Origin: an uncultured bacterium
GTDB lineage: Bacteria > Desulfobacterota > Desulfovibrionia > Desulfovibrionales > Desulfovibrionaceae
NCBI GenBank assembly: GCA_905214305.1
Contig: CAJMLK010000001.1
Coordinates: 33,279-97,278, forward strand
Direction: 5' to 3'
DNA: 64,000 nt
In this document: one piece after another, positions 16,483-24,618 of the stretch
Layout of the letters: the number at the start of each line of letters is the position of its first letter
Position numbering within the stretch: the stretch's first letter is position 1
The notes under the pieces: model-generated
The model's database searches: none
Told to the model about the DNA's origin: nothing
The model's input: only the letters and a program-made list of their open reading frames with translations
Translations under genes and position numbers: made by a program

Positions 16483-17523
16483 ATGTCGGAACTTTGTATG
16501 AAAGTCATACACGTTCATGATGCGGTAGGTAGTGTACTTTGTCACGATATAACCAGAATTGTTCCCGGCGAAAGCAAGGGACCGGTATTTCGCAAAGGGC
16601 ATATCGTGCGGCCCGAAGATATCAAGGTGCTGCTCGAAACAGGCAAGGAGCATCTTTATGTTTTTGAGCCGCTTGCCGGAATGGTGCACGAAAATGACGC
16701 CGCCGCGCGCATTGTGGCCGCTGCCGTTGGGCAGAATCTCGTGGCCGGTGACCCGAAGGAAGGGCGCATTGATCTCGTTGCCGCCCGTGACGGCCTGCTG
16801 CGGGTGGACGTGCCTGCCCTGAACAGGATCAACAGCCTCGGCGAAATCACCATGGCGACCCTGCACGGCATGCAGTTTGTGACAAAAGGACGCGCCGTGG
16901 CGGGAACCCGCGTGGTTCCCCTCATGATCGGTGAAGACAAGCTGCGCCGCCTTGAAGACGCGGTCACACGCCCCGTCATCGAGGTGCTGCCCCTTGCCCG
17001 CGCCAGAGTGGGTGTGGTCACCACGGGCAGCGAGGTTTACCAGGGCCGTATTCGTGACGCTTTCGGCCCTGTGCTGCGCAAAAAATTTGCGGCATTGGGC
17101 AGTTCCGTCATGGGGCAGACCCTGACCAGCGACGAGGTCAGCATGACCGCCTCGGCCATTGCGGATTTTTTGCATCAGGGCGCTGACATGATTGTGGTAA
17201 CGGGCGGCATGTCCGTTGATCCCGATGACCGTACGCCCGCCGCCATACGTGCTTCCGGGGCGCAGATTCTCAGCTATGGCGCGCCGGTGTATCCGGGCGC
17301 CATGTTTCTTCTGGCCTACGCTTCTGGCCCCGGCGGTCGTGTGCCCGTGCTGGGGCTGCCCGGCTGCGTCATGTACCACAAGGCCAGCATATTTGACCTC
17401 ATTGTGCCGCGCCTGCTGGCCGGGGTTGAAGTAACGGCCGAAGACATCGCGGCTTTGGGGCACGGCGGTTTTTGCGCCGGCTGCCCCGAGTGTGCCTATC
17501 CCGTGTGTCCATTCGGCAAATAG
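16483..17523 (+). CDS. MoeA/MogA-like molybdopterin-binding protein with C-terminal Cys motif
   Basis: A 346-residue protein whose second half (about 165-320) is the MoCF/MogA-type molybdopterin-binding fold: RVGVVTTGSEVYQGRI, VTGGMSVDPDDRTPAAI and LGLPGCVMYHKASIFD. The first half is an unrelated module that opens with a conserved MKVIHVHDAVGSVLCHDIT segment, seen in MoeA-related proteins of anaerobes. The very C-terminus carries four cysteines (C-x2-C-x2-C-x4-C, residues about 330-342), which could bind a metal or cluster. GAGGAG upstream decides for the ATG at 16483. It stands 148 bases before mop on the same strand, so a role in supplying or sensing the molybdenum cofactor for Mop is likely. 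Confidence 0.85.
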   Translation: MSELCMKVIHVHDAVGSVLCHDITRIVPGESKGPVFRKGHIVRPEDIKVLLETGKEHLYVFEPLAGMVHENDAAARIVAAAVGQNLVAGDPKEGRIDLVAARDGLLRVDVPALNRINSLGEITMATLHGMQFVTKGRAVAGTRVVPLMIGEDKLRRLEDAVTRPVIEVLPLARARVGVVTTGSEVYQGRIRDAFGPVLRKKFAALGSSVMGQTLTSDEVSMTASAIADFLHQGADMIVVTGGMSVDPDDRTPAAIRASGAQILSYGAPVYPGAMFLLAYASGPGGRVPVLGLPGCVMYHKASIFDLIVPRLLAGVEVTAEDIAALGHGGFCAGCPECAYPVCPFGK

Positions 17524-17671
17524 AGGTGTTCCCGTATCCGTACCGGTATCATAGTCAACGTGTCAGGATCCCTGCGGCGCCCTGCTGCGCGCGCGGAAAC
17601 ATTACGGCCCTGAACGCGGATATCCCGCGTCGGCATATATCCAGACACTTATCATAGCAAAGGAGTCGCGC

Positions 17672-20395
17672 ATGGAAACCAAAACCCTCATAGTCAACGG
17701 CATGGCCCGGCGTTTGCTGGTCAGTCCCAATGATCTTCTGGTGGACGTGCTGCGCAGCCAGTTGCAGCTCACCAGTGTGAAAGTGGGCTGCGGCAAGGGC
17801 CAGTGCGGCGCGTGCACGGTTATTCTGGACGGCAAGGTGGTGCGGGCATGCATCATCAAGATGAGCCGGGTGGCTGAAAATGCATCTGTAACGACCCTTG
17901 AAGGCATCGGCACGCCGGACTGTCTGCACCCGCTGCAGCATGCGTGGATCCAGCACGGCGCGGCGCAATGCGGTTTTTGCACCCCCGGTTTCATTGTCTC
18001 GGCCAAGGCCCTGCTGGACGAAAATGCCGCCCCCAGCCGTGAAGATGTGCGCGACTGGTTCCAGAAACACCACAATATCTGCCGCTGCACGGGCTACAAG
18101 CCGCTTGTGGACGCCGTCATGGATGCGGCCGCCATTCTGCGCGGCGAAAAAACCGTTGAAGAGATCAGCTTCAAGATGCCTGCCGACGGCCGCATCTGGG
18201 GCAGCAGCATTCCGCGTCCCAGCGCCGTGGCCAAGGTGACCGGCCTTGCCGAATTCGGCGCGGACGCCGCCGTGCGCATGCCTGAAAATACCCTGCATCT
18301 GGCTCTGGCCCAGGCCAAGGTATCGCATGCCCTTATCAAGGGCATCGACACGTCCGAAGCCGAAAAAATGCCCGGTGTCTTCAAGGTGCTGACCCACAAG
18401 GACGTGAAGGGCAAAAACCGCATTACGGGCCTTATCACCTTCCCCACCAACAAGGGTGACGGCTGGGAACGGCCCATTCTTAATGATGAAAAGATATTCC
18501 AGTACGGTGATGCCCTTGCCATCGTTTGCGCCGACTCCGAGGCCAATGCCCGCGCTGCCGCTGAAAAGGTCAAGTTTGACCTTGAGCTTTTGCCCGAATA
18601 CATGAGCGCTCCCGAAGCCATGGCCCCGGACGCCATCGAGATTCACCCCGGCACGCCCAACGTCTACTATGACCAGCTCGAAGAAAAGGGCGCGGATACG
18701 GCTCCCTTCTTCAGCGATTCGGGCAACGTGGTCGTTGAAGGCAGCTACTATACCCAGCGCCAGCCCCACCTGCCCATCGAACCTGACGTGGGCTACGGCT
18801 ATATCAACGAGCAGGGACAGGTGGTCATCCACTCCAAGTCCGTTGCCATCCATCTGCACGCCCTCATGATCGCCCCCGGCCTTGGCCTGGAATTCCCCAA
18901 GGATCTTGTGCTGGTGCAGAACACCACGGGCGGCACGTTCGGCTACAAGTTCAGCCCGACGATGGAGGCCCTTGTGGGCGTGGCCGTCATGGCTACAGGC
19001 CGCCCCTGCCACCTGCGCTATAACTATGAGCAGCAGCAGAACTACACCGGCAAGCGTTCGCCCTTCTGGACAACCATGCGCTACGCGGCCGACAGGCAGG
19101 GCAAGATCCTCGCCATGGAAACGGACTGGACCGTGGACCACGGCCCCTATTCCGAATTCGGCGACCTTCTGACCCTGCGCGGCGCACAGTATATCGGCGC
19201 CGGTTACGGCATCGCCAATATCCGTGGCAAGGGCCGCACAGTTGCCACCAACCATTGCTGGGGTGCGGCCTTCCGTGGTTACGGTGCGCCCGAGTCGGAA
19301 TTCCCCTCTGAAGTGCTCATGGACGAACTGGCCGAAAAGCTCGGCATGGATCCCTTTGAGCTGCGCGCCCTCAATTGCTATAAAGAAGGCGATACCAACC
19401 CCTCGGGGCAGATTCCTGAAGTTATGAGTCTGCCGGAAATGTTTGATAAAATGCGTCCGTACTACGAAGAATCCAAAAAGCGCGTCAAAGAGCGCTCCAC
19501 CGCCGAAATCAAGCGCGGCGTGGGCGTGGCCCTTGGCGTGTACGGCGCTGGTCTGGACGGGCCGGACACTTCCGAAGCCTGGGTAGAACTGAACGATGAC
19601 GGCAGCGTGACCCTGGGCAACTCGTGGGAAGACCACGGTCAGGGCGCTGACGCGGGCAGCCTTGGTACGGCCCATGAGGCCCTGCGCCCCCTGGGCATCA
19701 CGCCTGAAAATATCCATCTGGTCATGAACGACACCAGCAAGACCCCCAATTCCGGTCCTGCCGGTGGTTCGCGGTCGCAGGTAGTCACGGGCAACGCCAT
19801 CCGCGTGGCCTGCGAAATGCTCATCGAGGGCATGCGCAAGCCCGGCGGCGGCTTCCTCACGCCTGCCGAAATGAAGGCCGAAGGCCGTCCCATGCGCTAT
19901 GACGGCAAATGGACAGCCCCGGCCAAGGATTGTGACGCCAAGGGGCAGGGTTCGCCCTTTGCCTGCTACATGTACGGGCTTTTCCTCACCGAAGTGGCGG
20001 TGGAAGTAGCCACGGGCAAGACCGCGGTAGAAAAAATGGTCTGCGTGGCCGACATCGGCAAGCTCTGCAACAAGCTTGTGGTGGACGGCCAGATTTACGG
20101 CGGCCTCGCCCAGGGCGTGGGTCTGGCCCTCAGTGAAGACTACGAAGACCTCAAGAAGCACAGCACCATAGCCGGCGCGGGTGTGCCCCCCATCAAGATG
20201 ATTCCTGACGACATTGAGATCATCTACGTGGAAACGCCTCGCAAGGATGGCCCCTTCGGCGCTTCGGGCGTGGGCGAAATGCCCCTTACCGCGCCGCATG
20301 CGGCCATCATCAACGGCATCTGCAATGCCTGCGGCGCGCGTGTTCGCCATCTGCCCGCGCGGCCCGAAAAGGTCTTGGAGGCCATGCCCAGATAA
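17672..20395 (+). CDS. mop: Aldehyde oxidoreductase, molybdenum hydroxylase (MOD/Mop)
   Basis: Oxidises aldehydes to acids using molybdopterin cytosine dinucleotide and two [2Fe-2S] clusters, passing electrons to a low-potential acceptor. The 907-residue length matches the Desulfovibrio enzymes of known structure. Cys40, 45, 48 and 60 form the plant-type cluster; QCGFCTPG and ICRCTGY supply the second. The molybdenum domain shows TTGGTFGYKFSPTMEAL, AAFRGYGAPES and the catalytic glutamate in FGASGVGEMPLTAPH. AAAGGAG precedes the ATG. The last part (GAGVPPIKMIPDD and ARVRHLPARPEKVLEAMPR) appears more divergent than the rest. A strong terminator follows, ahead of the accessory genes. Confidence 0.97.
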   Translation: METKTLIVNGMARRLLVSPNDLLVDVLRSQLQLTSVKVGCGKGQCGACTVILDGKVVRACIIKMSRVAENASVTTLEGIGTPDCLHPLQHAWIQHGAAQCGFCTPGFIVSAKALLDENAAPSREDVRDWFQKHHNICRCTGYKPLVDAVMDAAAILRGEKTVEEISFKMPADGRIWGSSIPRPSAVAKVTGLAEFGADAAVRMPENTLHLALAQAKVSHALIKGIDTSEAEKMPGVFKVLTHKDVKGKNRITGLITFPTNKGDGWERPILNDEKIFQYGDALAIVCADSEANARAAAEKVKFDLELLPEYMSAPEAMAPDAIEIHPGTPNVYYDQLEEKGADTAPFFSDSGNVVVEGSYYTQRQPHLPIEPDVGYGYINEQGQVVIHSKSVAIHLHALMIAPGLGLEFPKDLVLVQNTTGGTFGYKFSPTMEALVGVAVMATGRPCHLRYNYEQQQNYTGKRSPFWTTMRYAADRQGKILAMETDWTVDHGPYSEFGDLLTLRGAQYIGAGYGIANIRGKGRTVATNHCWGAAFRGYGAPESEFPSEVLMDELAEKLGMDPFELRALNCYKEGDTNPSGQIPEVMSLPEMFDKMRPYYEESKKRVKERSTAEIKRGVGVALGVYGAGLDGPDTSEAWVELNDDGSVTLGNSWEDHGQGADAGSLGTAHEALRPLGITPENIHLVMNDTSKTPNSGPAGGSRSQVVTGNAIRVACEMLIEGMRKPGGGFLTPAEMKAEGRPMRYDGKWTAPAKDCDAKGQGSPFACYMYGLFLTEVAVEVATGKTAVEKMVCVADIGKLCNKLVVDGQIYGGLAQGVGLALSEDYEDLKKHSTIAGAGVPPIKMIPDDIEIIYVETPRKDGPFGASGVGEMPLTAPHAAIINGICNACGARVRHLPARPEKVLEAMPR

Positions 20396-20431
20396 GATAG
20401 GTGTAAGGTAAAAGCATTACGGGGGAGGGGG

Positions 20432-20472
20432 CTTCAGTTGCCGGTGGGCGACGTGCTCTCCGGCAGCTGAAG
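20432..20472 (+). other. mop 3' hairpin
   Basis: A 13-bp stem with one G-U pair (20432-20444 with 20460-20472) between mop and its terminator. Without a U tract it is more likely an mRNA 3'-end or stability structure than a second terminator. Confidence 0.5.
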
Positions 20473-20517
20473 AACCTCTTCTCCTGTATTCCGCTCCCTC
20501 TGGACTGTATTTTTTCT

Positions 20518-20563
20518 TGTGACGCGGGAGCGGCCTGACCGCATGCCGCGTCACATGTTTTTT
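20518..20563 (+). terminator. Intrinsic terminator after mop
   Basis: A 10-bp stem (20518-20527 with 20546-20555) with an inner GCGG/CCGC pairing, followed by TGTTTTTTA. It lies only about 30 bases before the next start codon, so it should reduce transcription into the accessory operon unless that has its own promoter. Confidence 0.8.
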
Positions 20564-20592
20564 ATGCTTTGCCCGGCCGTAGTTGGAGCGGC

Positions 20593-23049
20593 ATGTGCAC
20601 GGGCTGCCCGTATACGTTCGACCTCAGCGAGAACAGCATTATGATGGATCAGAAGCGCCTGCATGAAATCGAAGCCCGCTGTACACAGGAAAGCCCCCCC
20701 CGCTGTCGGGCGGCCTGCCCCTTTGATCTGGATGTGCGCCTTTTTATGGCGCGCATGGCCGAGGGCAAATGCGGCGAGGCCCGCAAGCTTCTGGAACGCC
20801 ATCTGCCCCTGCCCGGCATCATGGCGCGCATCTGCGATGCGCCGTGTGAAAATGTCTGCCTGCGGCGTGACCTTGGCGGCAGCGTGGCAATGCATGGCCT
20901 TGAGCTTGCCTGCATGCTGGCCGTCGGTCCGCAGGGCCGCCCCCTGCCTTTGCCGCCCAAGCGTTTCAGCATGGCGGTGGTGGGGGACGGGCTGGCCGGA
21001 CTTGCGGCAGCCTGGGATCTTTCCGGCAAGGCGTACCCCGTAACGGTTTATCATGCGGGAACCCCCGGTGAGGTTCTGGCAGAGGCGTATCCGGCGCTCA
21101 ATGCCGAGGGCGTGGCCGCCAGCGGCAAGGATTTTCTGGCTGAAGACGTGGAACTTCTGGTTCGCAGAAAAGTGCAGTTTGTCTCTGCCGTGCTTGACCA
21201 GACCCTGCTGGACAAGGTGGCAGCCGAATACGCGGGGGTGCTGGTGGACGCGGGGGCTGCTCCCCATCTGGCCCCGGCCCGTGAGGATATGGATGCCGAT
21301 ATACTGCACTGGCGGGACAATGTCTGTTGCGCGGGCTGGCCGGAGGTGACGCCCACGGGACACCATTTTTTTTCTTCATCGCAGCAGGCGGGGCAGGGGC
21401 GTCGCGCGGCCCAGACTCTGGAACGTGTGGCTGGCGGGCTTTCCCTCACCGCCGCGCGCGACAAGGCGCAAGGTCCCCTGCATACGGATGTGAGCGGCAT
21501 TGCGCCCGTGCCCCGCGTGGAACCGGCCGGAAACGGATACACGGCGGAAGAGGCCGTGGCCGAGGCTGCCCGCTGTTTGCAGTGCCAGTGCATGATCTGT
21601 GTCCGCGAATGCGTGTATCTGCAAAAATATAAAGGATACCCAAGAGTTTACGCCCGCCAGATCCATAATAACGCTTCCATAGTCAAGGGCCTGCACACGG
21701 CCAACGCCCTTATTAACGGCTGCGCGCTGTGCGGCCAGTGCGAAGAATTGTGCCCGGAGAACTTTTCCATGGCCGAACTGTGCCTGTCCGCACGACAGGA
21801 CATGGTGGAAAACGGCTACATGCCGCCATCGGCGCACGAATTTGCTCTGGAAGATATGGAGAATGCCTCTGGCCCGGAATGTTCGCTGCTGTTGCCCGAT
21901 ACTTCACTGCCGCCCGATGTGGACCCGGCATGGCTGTTTTTTCCCGGTTGCCAGCTTGCGGCCTCGCGCGGGGAGCAGGTGGCGCAGGTGTACACGCTGT
22001 TGCGCGAAAAAATGGCCGCGAGCGCCACTCCAGGTGTGGCACTGATGCTTTCCTGTTGCGGTATTCCGGCGCAATGGGCCGGGCGGGCCGGGCTTTTTGC
22101 CGAACATGTGGAAAAGCTGCGCGCCGCATGGGAAAGCCTCGGCAAGCCGCGCATCATGGCAGCCTGTTCGTCCTGTCTTGCGGCCCTGCGACAGGCCTTG
22201 CCCGAAGCCGGGGCGCTGTCGGTATGGGAAGTGCTGGACAGCATGGGCCTGCCCGAAGGGCGGGGGGCAGCACCCGCAGCCCTGCCAGAGGTTTTTTCCA
22301 TTCATGATCCATGTACTGCACGGCACGACAGTGCATGGCTGGCGGCGGTGCGCAGTCTGGCGGCGCGTGCCGGAGTACTGGTGGAAGAGCCGCGCCTTGC
22401 GGGCGCAAGTACGGCCTGCTGTGGCTACGGCGGCCTTGTGTGGTGCGCCCAGCCCGGTCTTGCCGGGGAAATGGCAGCGCACCGCGCCACGGAACTGCCC
22501 CATGCGGGGCTTGCCTCATGCATCATGTGCCGCGACAGGCTGGTGGCTGGCGGCAAGGAATGCTGGCATCTGCTTGATCTGCTTGTACCCGGTTGCCCCG
22601 ATGAAGATGGAGCCAAAAAAGGCCCCGGTCTGTCTGCCCGCCGCGCCAACCGGGCAGCCCTGCGCCGCCGCCTGCTGCATGAGTGGCAGGGGCAGGACGA
22701 GGCGGAACCGGACATGGGCCGGGTGCGCGTGGCTGATGACGTGCTGGCCCGGCTGGAGGAACGGCATATCCTGCTGGAGGATGTGGAGGCGGCCGTGGCC
22801 GGGGCGGAAGCCTCGGGACATCGTTTCGAAAATCTTGAAAACGGGCATGTGCTCGGTTCATGGCGGCCCCGGCAGGTGACGTTCTGGGTTGAATACCAGC
22901 CTTCCGGCGACGGCTGCATCCTGCACGACGCCTGGTGTCACCGCATGATCGTACCGGGTTCGGGCGGGCAGGAAGCGGCGGACGTGATCAACGTTCACCA
23001 GTGCTGCACGGACGGCCGACGCGGCGGGCAGGACGGAGGACAATCATGA
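20593..23049 (+). CDS. Hdr-like flavo-iron-sulfur oxidoreductase of the mop cluster
   Basis: An 818-residue electron-transfer protein combining several modules. The N-terminus (about 20-100) has the Cys-rich helical domain of GltD/dihydropyrimidine dehydrogenase (CRAACP, CDAPCENVC), followed by a GxGxxG flavin or nucleotide loop (VVGDGLAGLAAAW, about 130), two 4Fe-4S sites (CLQCQCMICVREC about 327; CALCGQCEELCPENF about 376), and two CCG domains as in heterodisulfide reductase (FFPGC with SCCG; HDPC with CCGYGG). The last 110 residues are a separate domain I do not recognise. I chose ATG 20593 for its GGAG site and high third-position GC; ATG 20641 is the main alternative. It overlaps the next gene by ATGA. 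NCBI describes related proteins as pyridine nucleotide-disulfide oxidoreductase/dicluster-binding. It probably exchanges electrons with Mop. Confidence 0.8.
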   Translation: MCTGCPYTFDLSENSIMMDQKRLHEIEARCTQESPPRCRAACPFDLDVRLFMARMAEGKCGEARKLLERHLPLPGIMARICDAPCENVCLRRDLGGSVAMHGLELACMLAVGPQGRPLPLPPKRFSMAVVGDGLAGLAAAWDLSGKAYPVTVYHAGTPGEVLAEAYPALNAEGVAASGKDFLAEDVELLVRRKVQFVSAVLDQTLLDKVAAEYAGVLVDAGAAPHLAPAREDMDADILHWRDNVCCAGWPEVTPTGHHFFSSSQQAGQGRRAAQTLERVAGGLSLTAARDKAQGPLHTDVSGIAPVPRVEPAGNGYTAEEAVAEAARCLQCQCMICVRECVYLQKYKGYPRVYARQIHNNASIVKGLHTANALINGCALCGQCEELCPENFSMAELCLSARQDMVENGYMPPSAHEFALEDMENASGPECSLLLPDTSLPPDVDPAWLFFPGCQLAASRGEQVAQVYTLLREKMAASATPGVALMLSCCGIPAQWAGRAGLFAEHVEKLRAAWESLGKPRIMAACSSCLAALRQALPEAGALSVWEVLDSMGLPEGRGAAPAALPEVFSIHDPCTARHDSAWLAAVRSLAARAGVLVEEPRLAGASTACCGYGGLVWCAQPGLAGEMAAHRATELPHAGLASCIMCRDRLVAGGKECWHLLDLLVPGCPDEDGAKKGPGLSARRANRAALRRRLLHEWQGQDEAEPDMGRVRVADDVLARLEERHILLEDVEAAVAGAEASGHRFENLENGHVLGSWRPRQVTFWVEYQPSGDGCILHDAWCHRMIVPGSGGQEAADVINVHQCCTDGRRGGQDGGQS

Positions 23050-23261
23050 GCATGGGACCGAATTACGGACCGGACAGCGGCCAGTGGGTTTGCGGACGCT
23101 GCCGGGAGCCGCTGGAGCAGGGCAAGGTTCCTGTTTTTTATCTCAACAGCGCTTTTGACGTCTTTTTGCCGCGCTGTCCGCAGTGCGGGCTGACCCTTGT
23201 GCCCAAATCACTGGCCGAGGGCAAGATGGCGGAAGTGGAAGCCCTGCTGGAAGATAAATGA
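23046..23261 (+). CDS. Small zinc-ribbon redox protein (DVU_1557 family)
   Basis: A 71-residue protein with two CxxC pairs, VCGRCRE (about 16-19) and RCPQCGLTL (about 43-46), forming a zinc ribbon or rubredoxin-like site. Its start overlaps the previous stop (ATGA at 23046-23049) and its stop overlaps the next start, so it is translationally coupled in the mop accessory operon. From memory this corresponds to the DVU_1557 family redox protein of D. vulgaris, found only with this gene set. An electron-carrier or scaffold role is inferred. Confidence 0.8.
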   Translation: MSMGPNYGPDSGQWVCGRCREPLEQGKVPVFYLNSAFDVFLPRCPQCGLTLVPKSLAEGKMAEVEALLEDK

Positions 23262-24157
23262 GTGCCCTGTGGGAAAACGAAAAATTCCGCCGCGTGGCCG
23301 GGCATGCCTGGAGACCGGGCGGCCTTGAGCTGACGGCACGTGGACTTATCCTGTGCCGGGAGCTTTGCGGTCTTTCGCCGGGGCATCTGGTGCTTGACCT
23401 TGGCTGTGGCCCCGGCGGAACCGTCAGGCTTTTGCAGGAGTCCGGCTATGTGGTTCTGGGGCTGGACAGGCAGGTGAGCCGCGCGGCCGACGGCAGCAGC
23501 CCCCTGCCGCAGACCGCTGAAAACGGCGGGCATGGCTGGCGCCTTGCGCAGGCGGACATTGCCCGGCTGCCCTTGGCCGATGCTTGCGCTCAGGGCCTCG
23601 TGTGCGAATGCGTGCTTTCCCTGCTGCCGAACCCGATGCAGGTTTTACGCGCCTGTCTGCGTGTGCTGCGGCCCGGCGGCGTGCTGCTGTTCAGCGACCT
23701 TACACGGCGGGACGAAGGTGCTTCCGCCCCTGCCGCTGCAAGGTCCGGCACTGCGGAGCGCCGTGAGCGGGGCACATTTTTGTCCGGCCCGTGCGGTTCC
23801 GGCAAAATTTCGGTTTCGCCCGTGGCGCCCGCTTCGCCCATTGCCGATGGCCCGTGCGGCACGTCGTGCATGGACGGAGCGCGCACAGCCTCGTTGTGGG
23901 ATGCGTATTTGCGTGAAGCAGGCTTTTGCGTGGTCCGCTACGAGGACCACAGCCGTGCGCTGGTGGAGCTTGCCGCGCGCATGCTCTGGTACGGCGAAGT
24001 TGAGCCGGGCTGTGTGCAGGACTCGGCGCCCGCGTCTCCCGGCACTTCCGGCACTTCCGGTACTCCCGGCACTCCCGGCGGCTGCACCTGTTCTTTTTCC
24101 GGCAATGGGCGCAAGTTCGGCTATGGATTATGGATAGCGCAAAAGGAGCAAGCATGA
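23258..24157 (+). CDS. trsM: SAM-dependent methyltransferase of the mop cluster
   Basis: A 299-residue class I methyltransferase. The SAM-binding motif I is VLDLGCGPGG (about 46-55), followed by VVLGLDR, QADIARLPLADAC and a VLRPGGVLLFSDLTR strand. The substrate is unknown. A 100-residue insert after motif IV and a C-terminal run of GTSGTSGTPGTPG, encoded by four 9-bp units at 24041-24076, are low-complexity additions. ATGA overlaps join it to both neighbours. I believe it matches the DVU_1556/TrsM family that occurs with the radical SAM protein TrsS; the symbol rests on memory of that naming. Confidence 0.75.
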   Translation: MSALWENEKFRRVAGHAWRPGGLELTARGLILCRELCGLSPGHLVLDLGCGPGGTVRLLQESGYVVLGLDRQVSRAADGSSPLPQTAENGGHGWRLAQADIARLPLADACAQGLVCECVLSLLPNPMQVLRACLRVLRPGGVLLFSDLTRRDEGASAPAAARSGTAERRERGTFLSGPCGSGKISVSPVAPASPIADGPCGTSCMDGARTASLWDAYLREAGFCVVRYEDHSRALVELAARMLWYGEVEPGCVQDSAPASPGTSGTSGTPGTPGGCTCSFSGNGRKFGYGLWIAQKEQA

Positions 24158-24618
24158 ATCCAATGATGATGGAACTTCTGCCTCTGGTGCATGAGGGCTA
24201 CTGTTGCAGCCAGCTGCTGGTTCTGCTCATGCTTCAGGCACGGGACGAGGAAAATCCCGGACTGGTGCGGGCTGCGCAGGGCCTGTGCCACGGCATCGGC
24301 CAGTCTGACGGCCCCTGCGGTCTGCTTACGGGCGGGGCGTGCGCGCTGGCGCTGGTGGCGGGCAAGGGCGCGGCTCATGAAACGCCGCACGCCATGCTTA
24401 CGCCTCTGCTCAATGAGTATGCCTCGTGGTTTTATGAGCGCACCGGCCCCTACGGCGGCCAGAGTTGCGGTCAGGTGGCTGCCGGGCTTGGCGCGCTTTC
24501 CGGCGGGGCGGGCGAAATGCCCAACCCCGTCGCGTGTGGCGATCTGCTGGCTGAATGCTGGGGAAAAATTATGGAACTCGTCCAGAGCTATGATCTGGAC
24601 ATCATGCCCGCGTCATGA
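24154..24618 (+). CDS. C_GCAxxG_C_C family redox protein (DVU_1555 type)
   Basis: A 154-residue protein with the spaced motifs of the C_GCAxxG_C_C family: GYCCSQ (about 16-21), GPCGLLTGGACALAL, GQSCGQ and VACGDLLAECW. These cysteines are thought to hold a metal or disulfide redox centre, often in proteins tied to radical SAM or electron-transfer systems. AAAGGAG precedes the ATG at 24154, which overlaps the methyltransferase stop; its own stop overlaps the radical SAM start. It is probably an accessory redox partner or delivery protein in the pathway. Confidence 0.8.
   Translation: MNPMMMELLPLVHEGYCCSQLLVLLMLQARDEENPGLVRAAQGLCHGIGQSDGPCGLLTGGACALALVAGKGAAHETPHAMLTPLLNEYASWFYERTGPYGGQSCGQVAAGLGALSGGAGEMPNPVACGDLLAECWGKIMELVQSYDLDIMPAS

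Noticed and set aside
17555..20350. A 931-residue open frame antisense to mop
   Set aside because: It is a by-product of strong third-position GC bias in mop; the sense protein has every cofactor motif and the antisense one has none.
24154..24618. In-frame TGA read as selenocysteine in the accessory operon
   Set aside because: TGA codons here coincide with ATGA overlaps and complete proteins; no SECIS-like hairpin or extended conserved frame follows.
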